Shown: positions 1 to 9,162, numbered from the stretch's first letter. The stretch: DNA of 52,326 nucleotides from a virus (IMGVR_UViG_3300012211_000001:1-52326), one strand, 5' to 3'. A program made the numbers and translations. The notes: a model not told the origin generated them from the sequence alone.

Positions 1-123
1 GGGGCCGCCTCAGGAGAAGCCTAGCGCAACCCCGCCGGATTCCCTATGATGTTGCTATAGACGGCGCTTCGTAGCGTCGCCCCGCTGATCCCTCGTCTCA
101 CCGGGTCGCCCCCTCAGTGGGCA
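1..123. repeat. Terminal direct repeat, left copy
   Basis: These 123 bases are identical to 52204-52326. Bases 3-49 are the last codons of the gene that starts at 51503, so the two ends join in frame and the contig closes into a circle. The repeat may be real terminal redundancy or an assembly overlap from a circular or permuted genome; the sequence alone cannot decide. It contains a small CGCT-TCGT-AGCG hairpin near 66-77. Confidence 0.97.
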
Positions 124-161
124 GCCCACCGCATCACCACTTCGCTTTCTAAGGACTCCGC

Positions 162-503
162 ATGCCAATCGTCGAACAGTTACTCAATGGGGTGAAAGTC
201 CAATGCGCGGATGGCACCGTCATTCCGTGTCGCCCGCTGCCACTCGGGGCGGCGATGGACATCATCGACCAATGGAATATTCGAGGGGATGTCTCCCTTA
301 CTCCAGAAGTCCGGGCCGATGCGCGGATTGCGATTCTCAAACGCTTTGCGACGACCTATCCCCCGCGGAACTGTGGCGCTCGGCGGGATCTGATTCCGCC
401 TATGGTAGGGACGCTTAACGCGAACAGCATGAGCGCCATTCTGTTTCGTGGTGTAGTCGAGCAGGGTCTGGTAAACCTGGCGCTCGTAATCAAGCTGCCC
501 TAG
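162..503 (+). CDS. Small phage protein, upstream partner of a probable -1 frameshift
   Basis: 113 aa. The ATG follows an AAGGA ribosome site about 8 nt upstream. I do not recognise a family. The N-terminal 60 residues read like a compact soluble domain. The frame closes at 501-503, but the -1 frame is open from 419 and continues as protein-like sequence to 700 with no start codon of its own. This short and long product layout is typical of phage tail-assembly chaperones, although a better chaperone candidate lies at 26845-27524. The C-terminal third of the zero frame is the least convincing part. Confidence 0.7.
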   Translation: MPIVEQLLNGVKVQCADGTVIPCRPLPLGAAMDIIDQWNIRGDVSLTPEVRADARIAILKRFATTYPPRNCGARRDLIPPMVGTLNANSMSAILFRGVVEQGLVNLALVIKLP

Positions 504-700
504 CCGCCTCAGATGATGACTGTCAGTGCCGAGTACGATTGGCGGCGATCCAATATTTCTCAGACGCCCCCGGCTGGAAGCAGAATGATCCTGAGCGCAA
601 GGAACGTGGGGCGATTCTCCAACGCTTCATTGCGGAAAGCTGTCCGTGTGCGGTGGGGGCTCAGCCAGTCCCAACCGCGACCAGGACCCCGATCTCTTGA
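419..700 (+). CDS. -1 frame extension of the 162-503 gene
   Basis: This open segment is in the -1 frame relative to 162-503 and opens just after a TAA at 416-418. Its first plausible start is a TTG near 539, yet the protein-like sequence (ALAASDDDCQCRVRLAAIQ) begins earlier, near 482. A programmed -1 shift between 419 and 503 would give a fusion of about 180 residues. I find no textbook X-XXY-YYZ heptamer in the overlap, so an indel or an old broken gene is also possible. The TGA at 698-700 overlaps the TTG of the next gene, which supports this frame being translated. Confidence 0.5.
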   Translation, partial: REQHERHSVSWCSRAGSGKPGARNQAALAASDDDCQCRVRLAAIQYFSDAPGWKQNDPERKERGAILQRFIAESCPCAVGAQPVPTATRTPIS

Positions 701-846
701 CGCTGACGAATCGCTTCTTCCAAAATCGCCCCGAGTGGTCGCCTGCGGATGGCGCATTTTTCATTTGGACCTGTGATGAGCCCACGGCAGGCGTCGGTAC
801 GTCTGGAGTGTCTGGGGTGCCTGAGCACGGAGAGCCGCAGGGCTAG
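697..846 (+). CDS. Small hypothetical protein, 49 aa
   Basis: The start is TTG at 697, overlapping the preceding TGA as TTGA, the same kind of junction used at 37544-37547. An AGGA lies about 9 nt upstream. The N-terminal half is aromatic and compact (TLTNRFFQNRPEWSPADG); the C-terminal half is Gly/Pro-rich. No function is recognised. A GTG at 646 in the same frame is an alternative start. Confidence 0.55.
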   Translation: MTLTNRFFQNRPEWSPADGAFFIWTCDEPTAGVGTSGVSGVPEHGEPQG

Positions 847-877
847 CACAAATCCCCCAGGTTTCCCATTATGAAGC

Positions 878-1297
878 ATGGCGCTTGTCCGTGGCAACGC
901 GGCATTTACGTGGACGGATAGTAACGATTCCATTACTGAACGGGTGCTTCTCCTCGCGGAACCGCTCCGGGAAATCCGCGCCGCCCACCGCCAAAGTGTC
1001 TTTGTCGCCGATTCCCTCGACTTCACGAACCGCCAGTACTTCACCATCGGTGTGGGGGTCAACGAAACCATCGTGCGGGTGCGCTACGGCTACGATCAGC
1101 AGGGATTGATCGACCTTATCAAAGCCGGTTCGCGCGGCAATCAACTCACGTATTATCCCGACATGAATGTCCCAGGACGGGCACACAAGTACTACCTGAT
1201 TGCTCCCTTGAGTCCTATCCAGCTCGCCATGGATCGGGATATGGGCGTGACCTTTGGCTACCAAGAAGTCGAATTGACGTTGCGGGAAACCAATTAG
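878..1297 (+). CDS. Hypothetical virion-associated protein, 139 aa
   Basis: Soluble, beta-rich by eye, with no signal peptide or membrane segment. The TAG at 1295-1297 overlaps the GTG of the next gene by one base, which ties the two together in translation. Its place just before a head-spike-like protein and the terminase suggests a structural role, but I recognise no family. Confidence 0.7.
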   Translation: MALVRGNAAFTWTDSNDSITERVLLLAEPLREIRAAHRQSVFVADSLDFTNRQYFTIGVGVNETIVRVRYGYDQQGLIDLIKAGSRGNQLTYYPDMNVPGRAHKYYLIAPLSPIQLAMDRDMGVTFGYQEVELTLRETN

Positions 1298-2592
1298 TGC
1301 CAACGCCCCAAGCGTCATTATCCGACATTTGGAAACTCAAGATTTTAACTGATATCCGCCCTGGTGGGAACATGGAGCGGGTGACATTCAGCCGCACTGG
1401 TGTGGCGTCGTATTTCAAGCATGATCTGACGGTGGGGTCAGCGGCTACGGGGATTTTGCGCACGGAATGGTTAAAGGACCCCGTGTCTGGAATTCTCCAG
1501 CCCTATCTGAAGCTGGAAGCCGCCGCGACGAATAGCTGCTTGCAATCGCAGGCGCTGGCGACCGCGCCCTGGACGACCAATTTGCTGACGGCGACAAACA
1601 ACGCTGCCGTCGCGCCGGATGGGACGACGACCGCGAGCAGCCTCATTCCCACCGCCGTGAGCAGCGCCTTTCATCAGGTGAGTCAGACCATCACAGTGAC
1701 GGCAGGAGAATATGTCGCCATCTCCGGCTTCTTTAAGGCCAATGGCTACCCGGGGCTACAATTTCGTTTCGACGGTGTCTCCGGTTTCGCCGCATGGTAC
1801 GCCGACCTGGTGCTTGGGACAATCGCCGTAGCAGGGGCGAGCGGGTATACGGCCGTCGGGTCTGCCGTGATCCCACTCGGCAACGGCTTGTTCTGGTTAG
1901 CGGCGTGGGGCAAGACCCTCACCGATACGACTGTGAGCTTCAAAGCAGCCGTCTATGACACCGCCGCCCACGCGAACACGAGCACCGCCTTCACCGGTGA
2001 TGGTACGTCGGGTATCTACGCCTGGGGCCTTCAGCTGGAGCGTAACGGGGCGAACGCGCTGCCGCCGACCAGCTACATCACTACCACGACGATCGCGGTC
2101 ACGCGGAATGTGGACAGCTTCTCCGTGCCGTACTTCATTGATCCCAAGAGCATGGCCAATAGTTGGATGTACTTGCGGTTTTGGGATGTCGGCGGCAGTC
2201 AGGCGGCAAACTTCAGCGTCCCGTTAGTCATCGGCAATCCAAGCGGCACGCGCTTTCTATTCGACAACCGCACCAAGGGCGTCTGGAACATCCAGCATAA
2301 CGTCAGCGGGGGTAGTGAAGTTGATTCACAGATCGGGACGATTGCCACTTACGGGCAAGTGCAGGAATTGCTCGGCTTCATCAATGCCAACGGATCCGTA
2401 CAGTTGCGCGGCAGTGTCAACGCAGCGGCCGATGTGGTCGGCGCTCTGAGTGGCGCGAATGCACTCGCCTCGACCTTCGGCACGCTCACTTTGATATTGG
2501 GCGGCGTATCCATTCTGATCTCACGGATAGTAGTGGGGTTGGGTGCTGGGGTATCAGTGAACACGATCCAAGATGTGCGCAGCATCCCTTAA
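1297..2592 (+). CDS. Phage head spike / fibre-like protein with carbohydrate-binding-like fold
   Basis: 431 aa, GTG start. Residues about 70-260 hold a conserved phage pattern: a transition on LKLEAAATN, a Q-SQALATAPWT segment, an ITVTAGEYVAISGFFKA strand and a closing block on LQLERNGANALPPTSYI. Established knowledge: this arrangement is common in phage tail or head-spike proteins with a lectin- or LamG-like jelly roll. The C-terminal 150 residues form a second beta-rich domain. It is probably exposed on the virion and may bind host glycans; that role is inferred. Confidence 0.7.
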   Translation: MPTPQASLSDIWKLKILTDIRPGGNMERVTFSRTGVASYFKHDLTVGSAATGILRTEWLKDPVSGILQPYLKLEAAATNSCLQSQALATAPWTTNLLTATNNAAVAPDGTTTASSLIPTAVSSAFHQVSQTITVTAGEYVAISGFFKANGYPGLQFRFDGVSGFAAWYADLVLGTIAVAGASGYTAVGSAVIPLGNGLFWLAAWGKTLTDTTVSFKAAVYDTAAHANTSTAFTGDGTSGIYAWGLQLERNGANALPPTSYITTTTIAVTRNVDSFSVPYFIDPKSMANSWMYLRFWDVGGSQAANFSVPLVIGNPSGTRFLFDNRTKGVWNIQHNVSGGSEVDSQIGTIATYGQVQELLGFINANGSVQLRGSVNAAADVVGALSGANALASTFGTLTLILGGVSILISRIVVGLGAGVSVNTIQDVRSIP

Positions 2593-2609
2593 GGAGTTAT
2601 CTTCAAAAA

Positions 2610-2864
2610 ATGGCTGGGAAAAAGGGCCGCTCCGGTCGCCACTCCTTCGAGCTCACGCTTCGTGCACAGGCGATTGTGGAGCGCGCCAAATTGTTGGAGG
2701 AAGCTGAACAGATCGCCACCAATAAAGCCCTCGCCCCGTCCGATCGCCTCCACGCCATCCGCTTTCTTGTGGAGTACGGCTTCGGGAAAGCGAACCAGCC
2801 CGTCAGTACGCCTCCAGGCACGTCCTTCACACTGAAGTTCGGGGCTGATGCCGACGACGCTTGA
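2610..2864 (+). CDS. terS: Terminase small subunit (probable)
   Basis: 84 aa, basic and helical. The N-terminal GKKGRSGR-like segment and the body (LTLRAQAIVERAKLLEEAEQIA) resemble short phage TerS or DNA-binding packaging proteins. It would recognise the packaging site and hand DNA to the large subunit. The terL start at 2848 lies 17 nt inside this gene, the usual terS-terL coupling. The assignment rests on size, charge and position more than on a diagnostic motif. Confidence 0.75.
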   Translation: MAGKKGRSGRHSFELTLRAQAIVERAKLLEEAEQIATNKALAPSDRLHAIRFLVEYGFGKANQPVSTPPGTSFTLKFGADADDA

Positions 2865-4107
2865 ATACGTGAGGCCATGGCTTTACAACAAGCAACATGA
2901 AGCGATCTTTTGTCCCACCCGTTACGCCTTGGTCGAAGCCTCCACGAAGTCCGGTAAAACTGTTGGTTGTCTCGTCTGGTTCACTGAACAAGCACTCCAG
3001 GGAAAACTCGGGCAGAACTTCTGGTGGGTGGCACCATCCCACTCTCAGGCGAAGATGGCCTTCCAACGGCTCCGCCATGCGATCCCCCGTCAGATCATCG
3101 AACCCAATGAAACCGACCTCACCCTCAAACTGCTCAATGGGGCGATCCTCTGGTTCAAGACGGGGGAGAAGCCAGACTTGCTGTATGGCGAAGATGTCTA
3201 TGCCGCCGTGGTGGATGAAGCCTCTCGTCTCCGGGATGAAGCGTGGCACGCCCTGCGCTCAACGCTCACGGCGACCAGGGGTCCGGTGCGCCTGATCGGC
3301 AATGTGAAAGGACGGAAGAACTGGTTCTACGCGCTCTGCCGACGGGCAGAAGGTGGTGCGCCGAACATGCATTACGCCAAGCTCACTTGGAAAGATGCCG
3401 TCGAAGCGGGCGTCTTGCAGCTCGCCGAGGTGGAAGATGCGAAAGCCCAACTCCCCGAGTCCGTGTTTCAAGAACTCTATGCGGCAGAGCCGAGTGAGGA
3501 TGGGGGCAATCCCTTCGGCATCCAGCATATCGATCAGTGTACGGCACCACTCTCGAAGAAGGCGCCGAAGATTTGGGGCTGGGACTTAGCGCGGGCCCAT
3601 GACTATACCGTGGGCATTGCGTTAGACGACGAGGGATATGTCTGCCGGTTAGAGCGCTGGCATGAGGACTGGGAACCGACGATGCTCAAGATCCAAGCCC
3701 ACATCAGCAATACGCCGGCGTGGATCGAGCAGAACGGCGTCGGGGATGCACCAGTTCAACTGCTCCAGAAAGGCCACAGCAATATCCATGGGTTTTTGAC
3801 GACCGCCCCTTCGAAACAGGCGATCATGGAACGCTTGGCTGTTGCAATACAACAGCACGACGTGCATTTTCCTGAAGGGATTCTGGCGTCCGAACTCCGG
3901 TCGTTTGAGTTTGAGTCGACGCGCACGGGGGTGCGCTACAGTGCCCCGGAAGGCTGTTTTGACGACTGTGTGATGGCGTTAGCCATTGCCTGGCACGCCT
4001 TCGATCGCACCACGCCGCAGGTGGTGCCAGTCGGTGTGGAGCAGCAGAGTAAGTGGGTAGGACTCGGCGCTTTGGGGAACACTGGTCGGAAGTGGGGCGG
4101 CACATGA
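2848..4107 (+). CDS. terL: Terminase large subunit (packaging ATPase/nuclease)
   Basis: 419 aa. The ATPase half has a Walker A-like ASTKSGKT at residues 31-38 and a Walker B VVDEA near residue 118. The C-terminal RNase H-like nuclease half has the first acidic residue in WGWDLAR and a late Asp pair in CFDDCVMALAIAW. It is the motor that pumps DNA into the prohead through the portal and cuts the concatemer. It overlaps the small subunit and is followed 6 nt later by the portal gene. The length is typical and no key residue looks missing. Confidence 0.95.
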   Translation: MPTTLEYVRPWLYNKQHEAIFCPTRYALVEASTKSGKTVGCLVWFTEQALQGKLGQNFWWVAPSHSQAKMAFQRLRHAIPRQIIEPNETDLTLKLLNGAILWFKTGEKPDLLYGEDVYAAVVDEASRLRDEAWHALRSTLTATRGPVRLIGNVKGRKNWFYALCRRAEGGAPNMHYAKLTWKDAVEAGVLQLAEVEDAKAQLPESVFQELYAAEPSEDGGNPFGIQHIDQCTAPLSKKAPKIWGWDLARAHDYTVGIALDDEGYVCRLERWHEDWEPTMLKIQAHISNTPAWIEQNGVGDAPVQLLQKGHSNIHGFLTTAPSKQAIMERLAVAIQQHDVHFPEGILASELRSFEFESTRTGVRYSAPEGCFDDCVMALAIAWHAFDRTTPQVVPVGVEQQSKWVGLGALGNTGRKWGGT

Positions 4108-4113
4108 CAACGC

Positions 4114-6228
4114 ATGGCCCGTAACGGCAAAAAGCTCTCCAAAGAAGCGCCCGCTGTTACCCGCGCCCTCGCTGAACGTGGCGGCAGCGCTGCGGAACGC
4201 GGGGGCCTTGGCATCCCCGTTACCGTCCGTCCAGAACCCTCTGATCCTGCTGCGCAACCACTTCCCACCGACCGGCGCCTAGTGGGTCTTGAACTCGGGC
4301 GTACAGGCCTCACGCAGTATTACGGCCGACTGTACGAAGAATTCCTCCCTGAACTCCGGCAGGAAAAAGGCCGCAAGATCTTTCGTGAGATGGCCGATAA
4401 TGATCCGACCATCGGAGCCTTACGTTCCGCCATCAAATTGCTCGTTAAATCCGCCAAGTGGCGCACCGAATCGGCCCACAACAAGGTGGATGCGCGGGCG
4501 GATTTCGTTGAGCAATGTCGCACAGACACCGAACATACCTTCGAGGAATTAGTTGGGGAAGTCGTCGATGATATGATCGTCTTTGGGTTCCATTATCCAG
4601 AGATTGTCTATAAGCGTCGGCAGTCGGGCGACTCGCAATACAAAGACAACAAGATCGGGTGGAAGAAATTCGCGACGCGGAGTCCCGAATCCCTGTATCG
4701 CTGGGAATTCGAGTCAGACACCCAGGAATTGCGTGGGATGTGGCAACGTCCGCCACCAGACTTCCAATTGCGTTATATCCCATTGGAAAAAGCATTGCTC
4801 TTTCGCATGGAGACCTTGAAGAATTCACCCGAGGGTCGCTCAGGATTACGCAACGCATATCGTCCGTGGTACTTCAAGAAATACCTCGAACAGTTGGAAG
4901 CGATCGGGGCTGAACGGACAGCGGCTGGCTATCCCGTCATGTGGATCCCTGCTGAGATGATCCTCAAGAACGATCCGCTCGTGGATACCTTCACGAAGAT
5001 GGCGGTCAACATCCGCACCGATGAGCTCATGGGTATGGTCATGCCTTTGGCCTATGATGAGAAGGGCCAGAAGCTTTACGACTTCGAGTTCAAATCCCCC
5101 GCCGGAGGGAAGCAATATGACATGTCGGCCATCATCACCCGCTACGATGTGCGGATTCTGATGACGGTTTTGGTGGACTTCGTGATTCAGGGCCATGATC
5201 AGACGGGCTCGTTCGCGATGGCGAAGACGAAGATTGACTTCTTCAACCTCGCCCTCTCCGGGTGGCTGGATGCGGTGGCGGGACCTCTTAACCGCTATGC
5301 CATTCCGCGGCTGCTTGAGCTGAACGGCATGGACACGGAAGATCCGCCACAATTCAAACATGGAGATGTGCAACGCCGGGATCTGCAGCAGATCGGCGAC
5401 TATATCCTTAAGCTGTCGCAAGCAGGGATGCCGATCTTCCCAGATCCTGCGATTGAAAACGTACTACGAGAGTTTGGCGACTTGCCGACGATGCCTCCAG
5501 AAGAACTCCAGCAGCGTGAGTTGCAGGATCAGGAGGAAGAAGCCTTGGCGGCACAGGAAGCAGCGGCACGGAGTCAGGCGGCGATTGCCACCAATCGGGC
5601 TACGGCGGCGAATCCCGAGCCGAAAGGAATTACGGCTCCGAAAGAGGAACCACCGAAGTCGAATGGAAAGCCAGAAGCGAAACCAGAGCCAGCGGCGAAG
5701 CAAGATATTCATCTGCATGTACATGAAGGGAATGTGTCCGTCACTCCGTCGCCCGTGACGGTGGAGGGTGCGCAGATCACTGTGAGCAAAGATGCCCCCC
5801 CGGTGACCCAAGTTACCGTAGAGGCTGCTGCGCCAATCGTGGTACCCCCAGCGGTGGTCCATGTGGATGGATCGCAGATTACGGTGGAAGCGTCCGCGCC
5901 ACTGGTGATTCCTGCACCCCAGGTCACGGTGGAAAAGACGGTCGTAGCACCCGAGATCACCGTTGCCGCACCGCAGATTACCGTTCAGGCGGCAGCCCCA
6001 GTTGTCGTTCCGGCCCCACTTGTAACGGTGGAGAAGACGACGGTCGAAGTGGCGGCTCCGCAGATCACCGTGGAGGCACCAGTCGTGACCGTGGAACCGC
6101 CTGCGGTGACAATTCAAAACGTGATCGAGAAGGATCAAACGCCGAAACAATTGATCGTTCAGCGGGATGCGGATGGCAAGTTCATCGGTGGCACGATTAC
6201 CCCTACCTCGTCGGGAGAGACATCATGA
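4114..6228 (+). CDS. Portal protein with long repetitive C-terminal extension
   Basis: 704 aa. The first 480 residues match the DUF935-like (Mu gp29-type) portal pattern: REMADNDPTIGALRSAIK, a FGFHYPEIVYK block, the AAGYPVMWIP segment and a RYD-ILMTVLVDFV helix. The dodecamer forms the DNA channel at the capsid vertex. After a Glu/Gln/Ala-rich linker (about 470-540), residues about 545-680 are a periodic run of ITVEAP-, VTVEK- and VVPAP-type strands, and the end reads IVQRDADGKFIGG. The extension looks like stacked beta strands facing the capsid interior or exterior. Similar Val/Thr/Pro-rich tails are known on some phage portals. Confidence 0.9.
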   Translation: MARNGKKLSKEAPAVTRALAERGGSAAERGGLGIPVTVRPEPSDPAAQPLPTDRRLVGLELGRTGLTQYYGRLYEEFLPELRQEKGRKIFREMADNDPTIGALRSAIKLLVKSAKWRTESAHNKVDARADFVEQCRTDTEHTFEELVGEVVDDMIVFGFHYPEIVYKRRQSGDSQYKDNKIGWKKFATRSPESLYRWEFESDTQELRGMWQRPPPDFQLRYIPLEKALLFRMETLKNSPEGRSGLRNAYRPWYFKKYLEQLEAIGAERTAAGYPVMWIPAEMILKNDPLVDTFTKMAVNIRTDELMGMVMPLAYDEKGQKLYDFEFKSPAGGKQYDMSAIITRYDVRILMTVLVDFVIQGHDQTGSFAMAKTKIDFFNLALSGWLDAVAGPLNRYAIPRLLELNGMDTEDPPQFKHGDVQRRDLQQIGDYILKLSQAGMPIFPDPAIENVLREFGDLPTMPPEELQQRELQDQEEEALAAQEAAARSQAAIATNRATAANPEPKGITAPKEEPPKSNGKPEAKPEPAAKQDIHLHVHEGNVSVTPSPVTVEGAQITVSKDAPPVTQVTVEAAAPIVVPPAVVHVDGSQITVEASAPLVIPAPQVTVEKTVVAPEITVAAPQITVQAAAPVVVPAPLVTVEKTTVEVAAPQITVEAPVVTVEPPAVTIQNVIEKDQTPKQLIVQRDADGKFIGGTITPTSSGETS

Positions 6229-6809
6229 CGCTATCCACGCAGTATCGGGAACGCTCCGCCGTCCGTGAGGGCGCCAGTATGGGGATCGGGGGTGTGAGCC
6301 ACGAAGGGGCAAAATGGAAGTGTATCACCATTGCCGAACTTCGTGATTATCGCGATGGGAGTCTGCTGCGCCGCGTGGAAGATCACGGGAACATTCTTGT
6401 CTATGGAGGTGCCTCTGTACTTTGGGAAGCATTCATCGGGAATGGTTCGACCTCCACGGGCTCGGCAAAGCATTTCTTCAACTCGAAGTGTGCACTCGGG
6501 ATCGGGAATTCCAGTGCGGCTGCCGTGAATACCCAGAAAGCTCTCCAAGGGGGCTCCAAGATTTTCAAGATCATGTCGGCGGGGTTTCCGACCCATACGA
6601 CTGGATCGACGGTCGCTGCCGCCGCTCAAGTGCAGTTCAAGAGCACGTTTACGACCGCGCAGGCCAATTTCACCTGGTGGGAATGGGGGGTCGCGAATAT
6701 CGCGACGACCGCAGCGGTGCAACGGCTCTTGAATCGCAAGGTGGCGAATCTCTTGACCAAGACTTCTGCGGCTACCGCATCGTTGACCGTCACGCTTACG
6801 CTGTCGTGA
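6225..6809 (+). CDS. Hypothetical virion protein, 194 aa
   Basis: Begins with ATGA overlap on the portal stop. The sequence is Ala/Gly/Thr/Ser-rich with beta character, contains a WWEWGVAN segment and ends in Thr/Leu strands, as in many phage surface or decoration proteins. No catalytic motif is seen. It opens a run of probable fibre or decoration genes reaching 12586. Confidence 0.75.
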   Translation: MTLSTQYRERSAVREGASMGIGGVSHEGAKWKCITIAELRDYRDGSLLRRVEDHGNILVYGGASVLWEAFIGNGSTSTGSAKHFFNSKCALGIGNSSAAAVNTQKALQGGSKIFKIMSAGFPTHTTGSTVAAAAQVQFKSTFTTAQANFTWWEWGVANIATTAAVQRLLNRKVANLLTKTSAATASLTVTLTLS

Positions 6810-6810
6810 G

Positions 6811-8409
6811 GTGGTTCGCAATGTAGCAGTCGTCCTCGGTCAGCCAACGCCGGTCATTAATCTCTGCGACCCCGTTTTGCCGGCGAGCGTGGATACGACG
6901 TATACCCTGCCCACGGGGGGGACGACGTGGACACCTACTGATGCGGCATCTTTTCAGACCGCGTTGAATGGTGCGGCACTTGGTGATGTGATTCAGTTGA
7001 ATGCGGGGACGGTCTATCAGGGACCGTTTACCCTGCCTGTAAAAAGCACCGGATCAGGCTGGATTTATATCACCACATCGGCCATTAACTCCCTTCCTGC
7101 CGCTGGCACTAGGGTCGGGCCTGCGAATGTTGGAGTGATGCCCACGCTCCGGATGTTGAATAGTTCGGTCTCCACAATTGAAACGGCTGGGGCGGTGCAT
7201 CATTATCGCTTTGTGGGCATGCATGCCGATGTCCCGGCATCCATGACGGATACTTTTGGTCGGGCCCCGCTGATCTTTGGGGGTGATGCGACCAGTTCAG
7301 CCAATCAACCACACGACATCATCTTCGATCGCTGTTATTTGCAGGGACGTGATGGGATTGGGCCTAGCAATGGACTCTCGATGACGCGACCGCTGCAACT
7401 CGGAGGTGCTAGAATGGCCTTCGTGGATGGTTATGTCAGCGAAATCCATGCCTTGGGTGCGGATTCGCAAGCCATTCTTATCTACAATGGCTCAGGTCCA
7501 TACAAGATTCACAATAGTCACCTCGAAGCGGCCGGCGAAAATGTGATGATTGGGGGAGCGAATCCCTCGGATTCCTCATTGTTACCATCGGATATCACAT
7601 TCACCCGCAATTATTTTTTCAAGCCATTGAGCTGGATTGGCCTCGGCTGGTCCGTGAAAAATCTATTAGAGCTGAAGATGGGCGTCCGTGTTCTCATTGA
7701 GGGCAACGTCCTCACGAACTGCTGGGCGCAAGGGCAGGCTGGATATGCCTGCGTGTTCTGGTCGGCATCAGAGAACGCGGGAGCGCCCTATACGGAGACG
7801 CGCGACGTGTGGATGCGGAAGAATCGAATCACGAACGTCGCTTCCGCGTGGCAGCTCACGAATCATTCGAGCACCGGGATCGTTGTGGATATGACGAAAG
7901 TGCGGATCGAGCAGAATGTCGCAGAGAAGATTGTTGATGTCGGTGGCCAGAGTGCGTTGCTTGGTGGGGCGATCAAACTATTCCAGATCACGGGCGTAAA
8001 CTGTCTCCAACTTGTCCATAATACAGTGGGAGCGGCCAGCGGTCCATTGCACAGTCAGCAAGTCTTCGCTGGAGCGATCAGTGATAGGTACATCGGGCGC
8101 AACAATATCTATGGCTTCAGCAGCAACGGCGTCATCGGCGACGCGGATGGTACAGGCGCCGCCTGTTATACAACCTACACGACAAACAATACCATCCATC
8201 GGGAAGTCTTCGCTGGAGATGCTGGAGGATCGCATCAAGCCGATTGTTTCTATGCGGCAACCGAAGCCGCGATCGGATATGTCAATGAAGCTGCAGGCGA
8301 CTACCATCTGAGCGTCGCCTCGACCTATAAGGGCTTGGCCGACGACGGCACCGATCCTGGCGCAGATATAGACGCTGTGGCCGCTGCGGTTGCGGGAGTA
8401 ACGGACTGA
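6811..8409 (+). CDS. Right-handed beta-helix virion protein (tailspike-like)
   Basis: 532 aa, GTG start. Residues about 45-470 alternate short polar turns and beta strands in the pectate-lyase-like style: FQTALNGAALGDVIQLNAGTV near the N-terminus, then repeated rungs such as IIFDRCYLQGRDGIG, YKIHNSHLEAAGENVMIGG, TRNYFF, VWMRKNRITNVA and VRIEQNVAEKI. Parallel beta-helix folds are typical of phage tailspikes and polysaccharide-degrading virion enzymes. Catalytic residues cannot be assigned by eye, so depolymerase activity is a possibility only. Confidence 0.75.
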   Translation: MVRNVAVVLGQPTPVINLCDPVLPASVDTTYTLPTGGTTWTPTDAASFQTALNGAALGDVIQLNAGTVYQGPFTLPVKSTGSGWIYITTSAINSLPAAGTRVGPANVGVMPTLRMLNSSVSTIETAGAVHHYRFVGMHADVPASMTDTFGRAPLIFGGDATSSANQPHDIIFDRCYLQGRDGIGPSNGLSMTRPLQLGGARMAFVDGYVSEIHALGADSQAILIYNGSGPYKIHNSHLEAAGENVMIGGANPSDSSLLPSDITFTRNYFFKPLSWIGLGWSVKNLLELKMGVRVLIEGNVLTNCWAQGQAGYACVFWSASENAGAPYTETRDVWMRKNRITNVASAWQLTNHSSTGIVVDMTKVRIEQNVAEKIVDVGGQSALLGGAIKLFQITGVNCLQLVHNTVGAASGPLHSQQVFAGAISDRYIGRNNIYGFSSNGVIGDADGTGAACYTTYTTNNTIHREVFAGDAGGSHQADCFYAATEAAIGYVNEAAGDYHLSVASTYKGLADDGTDPGADIDAVAAAVAGVTD

Positions 8410-8412
8410 GCC

Positions 8413-9162
8413 ATGGCAATTTCCCGGATCCAAATCGCTGATGAGTTGACTTATGCTCTGAGTGGCACGCCTATCACGAAGGTATTCAATACCGGAGTCT
8501 CGGCTGGGGATGCGATCGTTGTCTGCGTGTTCTGGAAAAACAATGTCACGATCAGTTCCGTTACCGATGATCAAGCAAATACTTACGTCGATTGTGGTGC
8601 GGGACGATTAACTCGTCCGACTGACGGGTTTCTACAAATCTACGGAGCGACGAATGTAGTGGGCGGGGGATCGTCCCCCACAATCAGTATAGCCTTTTCA
8701 GGGGCGGTGACGGAAGCTGGCGTAATCCTGATTGAATATACTGGCGAAGATCTCACCGCGCTCTTTGATAGCGTCTCTGGGACTGGCACCGCTACGAGCG
8801 GGACGAGTGTGACAACGGGCAGTTTCACGCCAACGATCGCCAGTGGAGCCATTATCGCCTATGGGAACACCAACGATACAGATGGGAGTGTGGGAAGCGG
8901 CTATACGCTCGTCGGAGCGCCAGCCGGAGCTGGTGCCATTACTGAGGAGAAGTTTTTTACCTCAGCCCCCGGAAGTCAGACCGCCGTGATAAATATGTCC
9001 ACAGCGATCGCGAAAGGTGGGCTGATAGCGGCGGTTATTCGTGCAGCAGGTAGTGGTAGTGGTGGGGCGGTCTCCGCCTCGGAGACTCCGGCAATCGCGG
9101 ATACCCCCAGTTGGTCCACGCCGCAATTTCTCCTGACGACCGCGGTCAAGGTCAGCGAGTAA
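8413..9162 (+). CDS. Beta-rich virion protein, 249 aa
   Basis: The body resembles a phage protein with an all-beta sandwich: a GDAIVVCVFWKNN strand, a NVVGGGSSPTISIAFSGAV segment and GVILIEYTGEDL. The last 40 residues switch to an Ala/Ser/Glu-rich stretch (SASETPAIADTP) that resembles the repeats filling the next gene, so the two may have exchanged ends or may associate in the virion. Confidence 0.7.
   Translation: MAISRIQIADELTYALSGTPITKVFNTGVSAGDAIVVCVFWKNNVTISSVTDDQANTYVDCGAGRLTRPTDGFLQIYGATNVVGGGSSPTISIAFSGAVTEAGVILIEYTGEDLTALFDSVSGTGTATSGTSVTTGSFTPTIASGAIIAYGNTNDTDGSVGSGYTLVGAPAGAGAITEEKFFTSAPGSQTAVINMSTAIAKGGLIAAVIRAAGSGSGGAVSASETPAIADTPSWSTPQFLLTTAVKVSE

Noticed and set aside
66-80. 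Hairpin in the terminal repeat as a terminator
   Set aside because: The stem is only 4-5 bp and there is no T-run after it.
513-776. 87-aa plus-strand ORF beginning ATGATG
   Set aside because: Arg/Ser-rich shadow; the neighbouring frames (to 700, and 697-846) look far more protein-like.
5464-6150. 228-aa minus-strand ORF opposite the portal repeats
   Set aside because: His/Arg/Gly low-complexity shadow of the repetitive portal tail; no start signal or domain, unlike the antisense nuclease.
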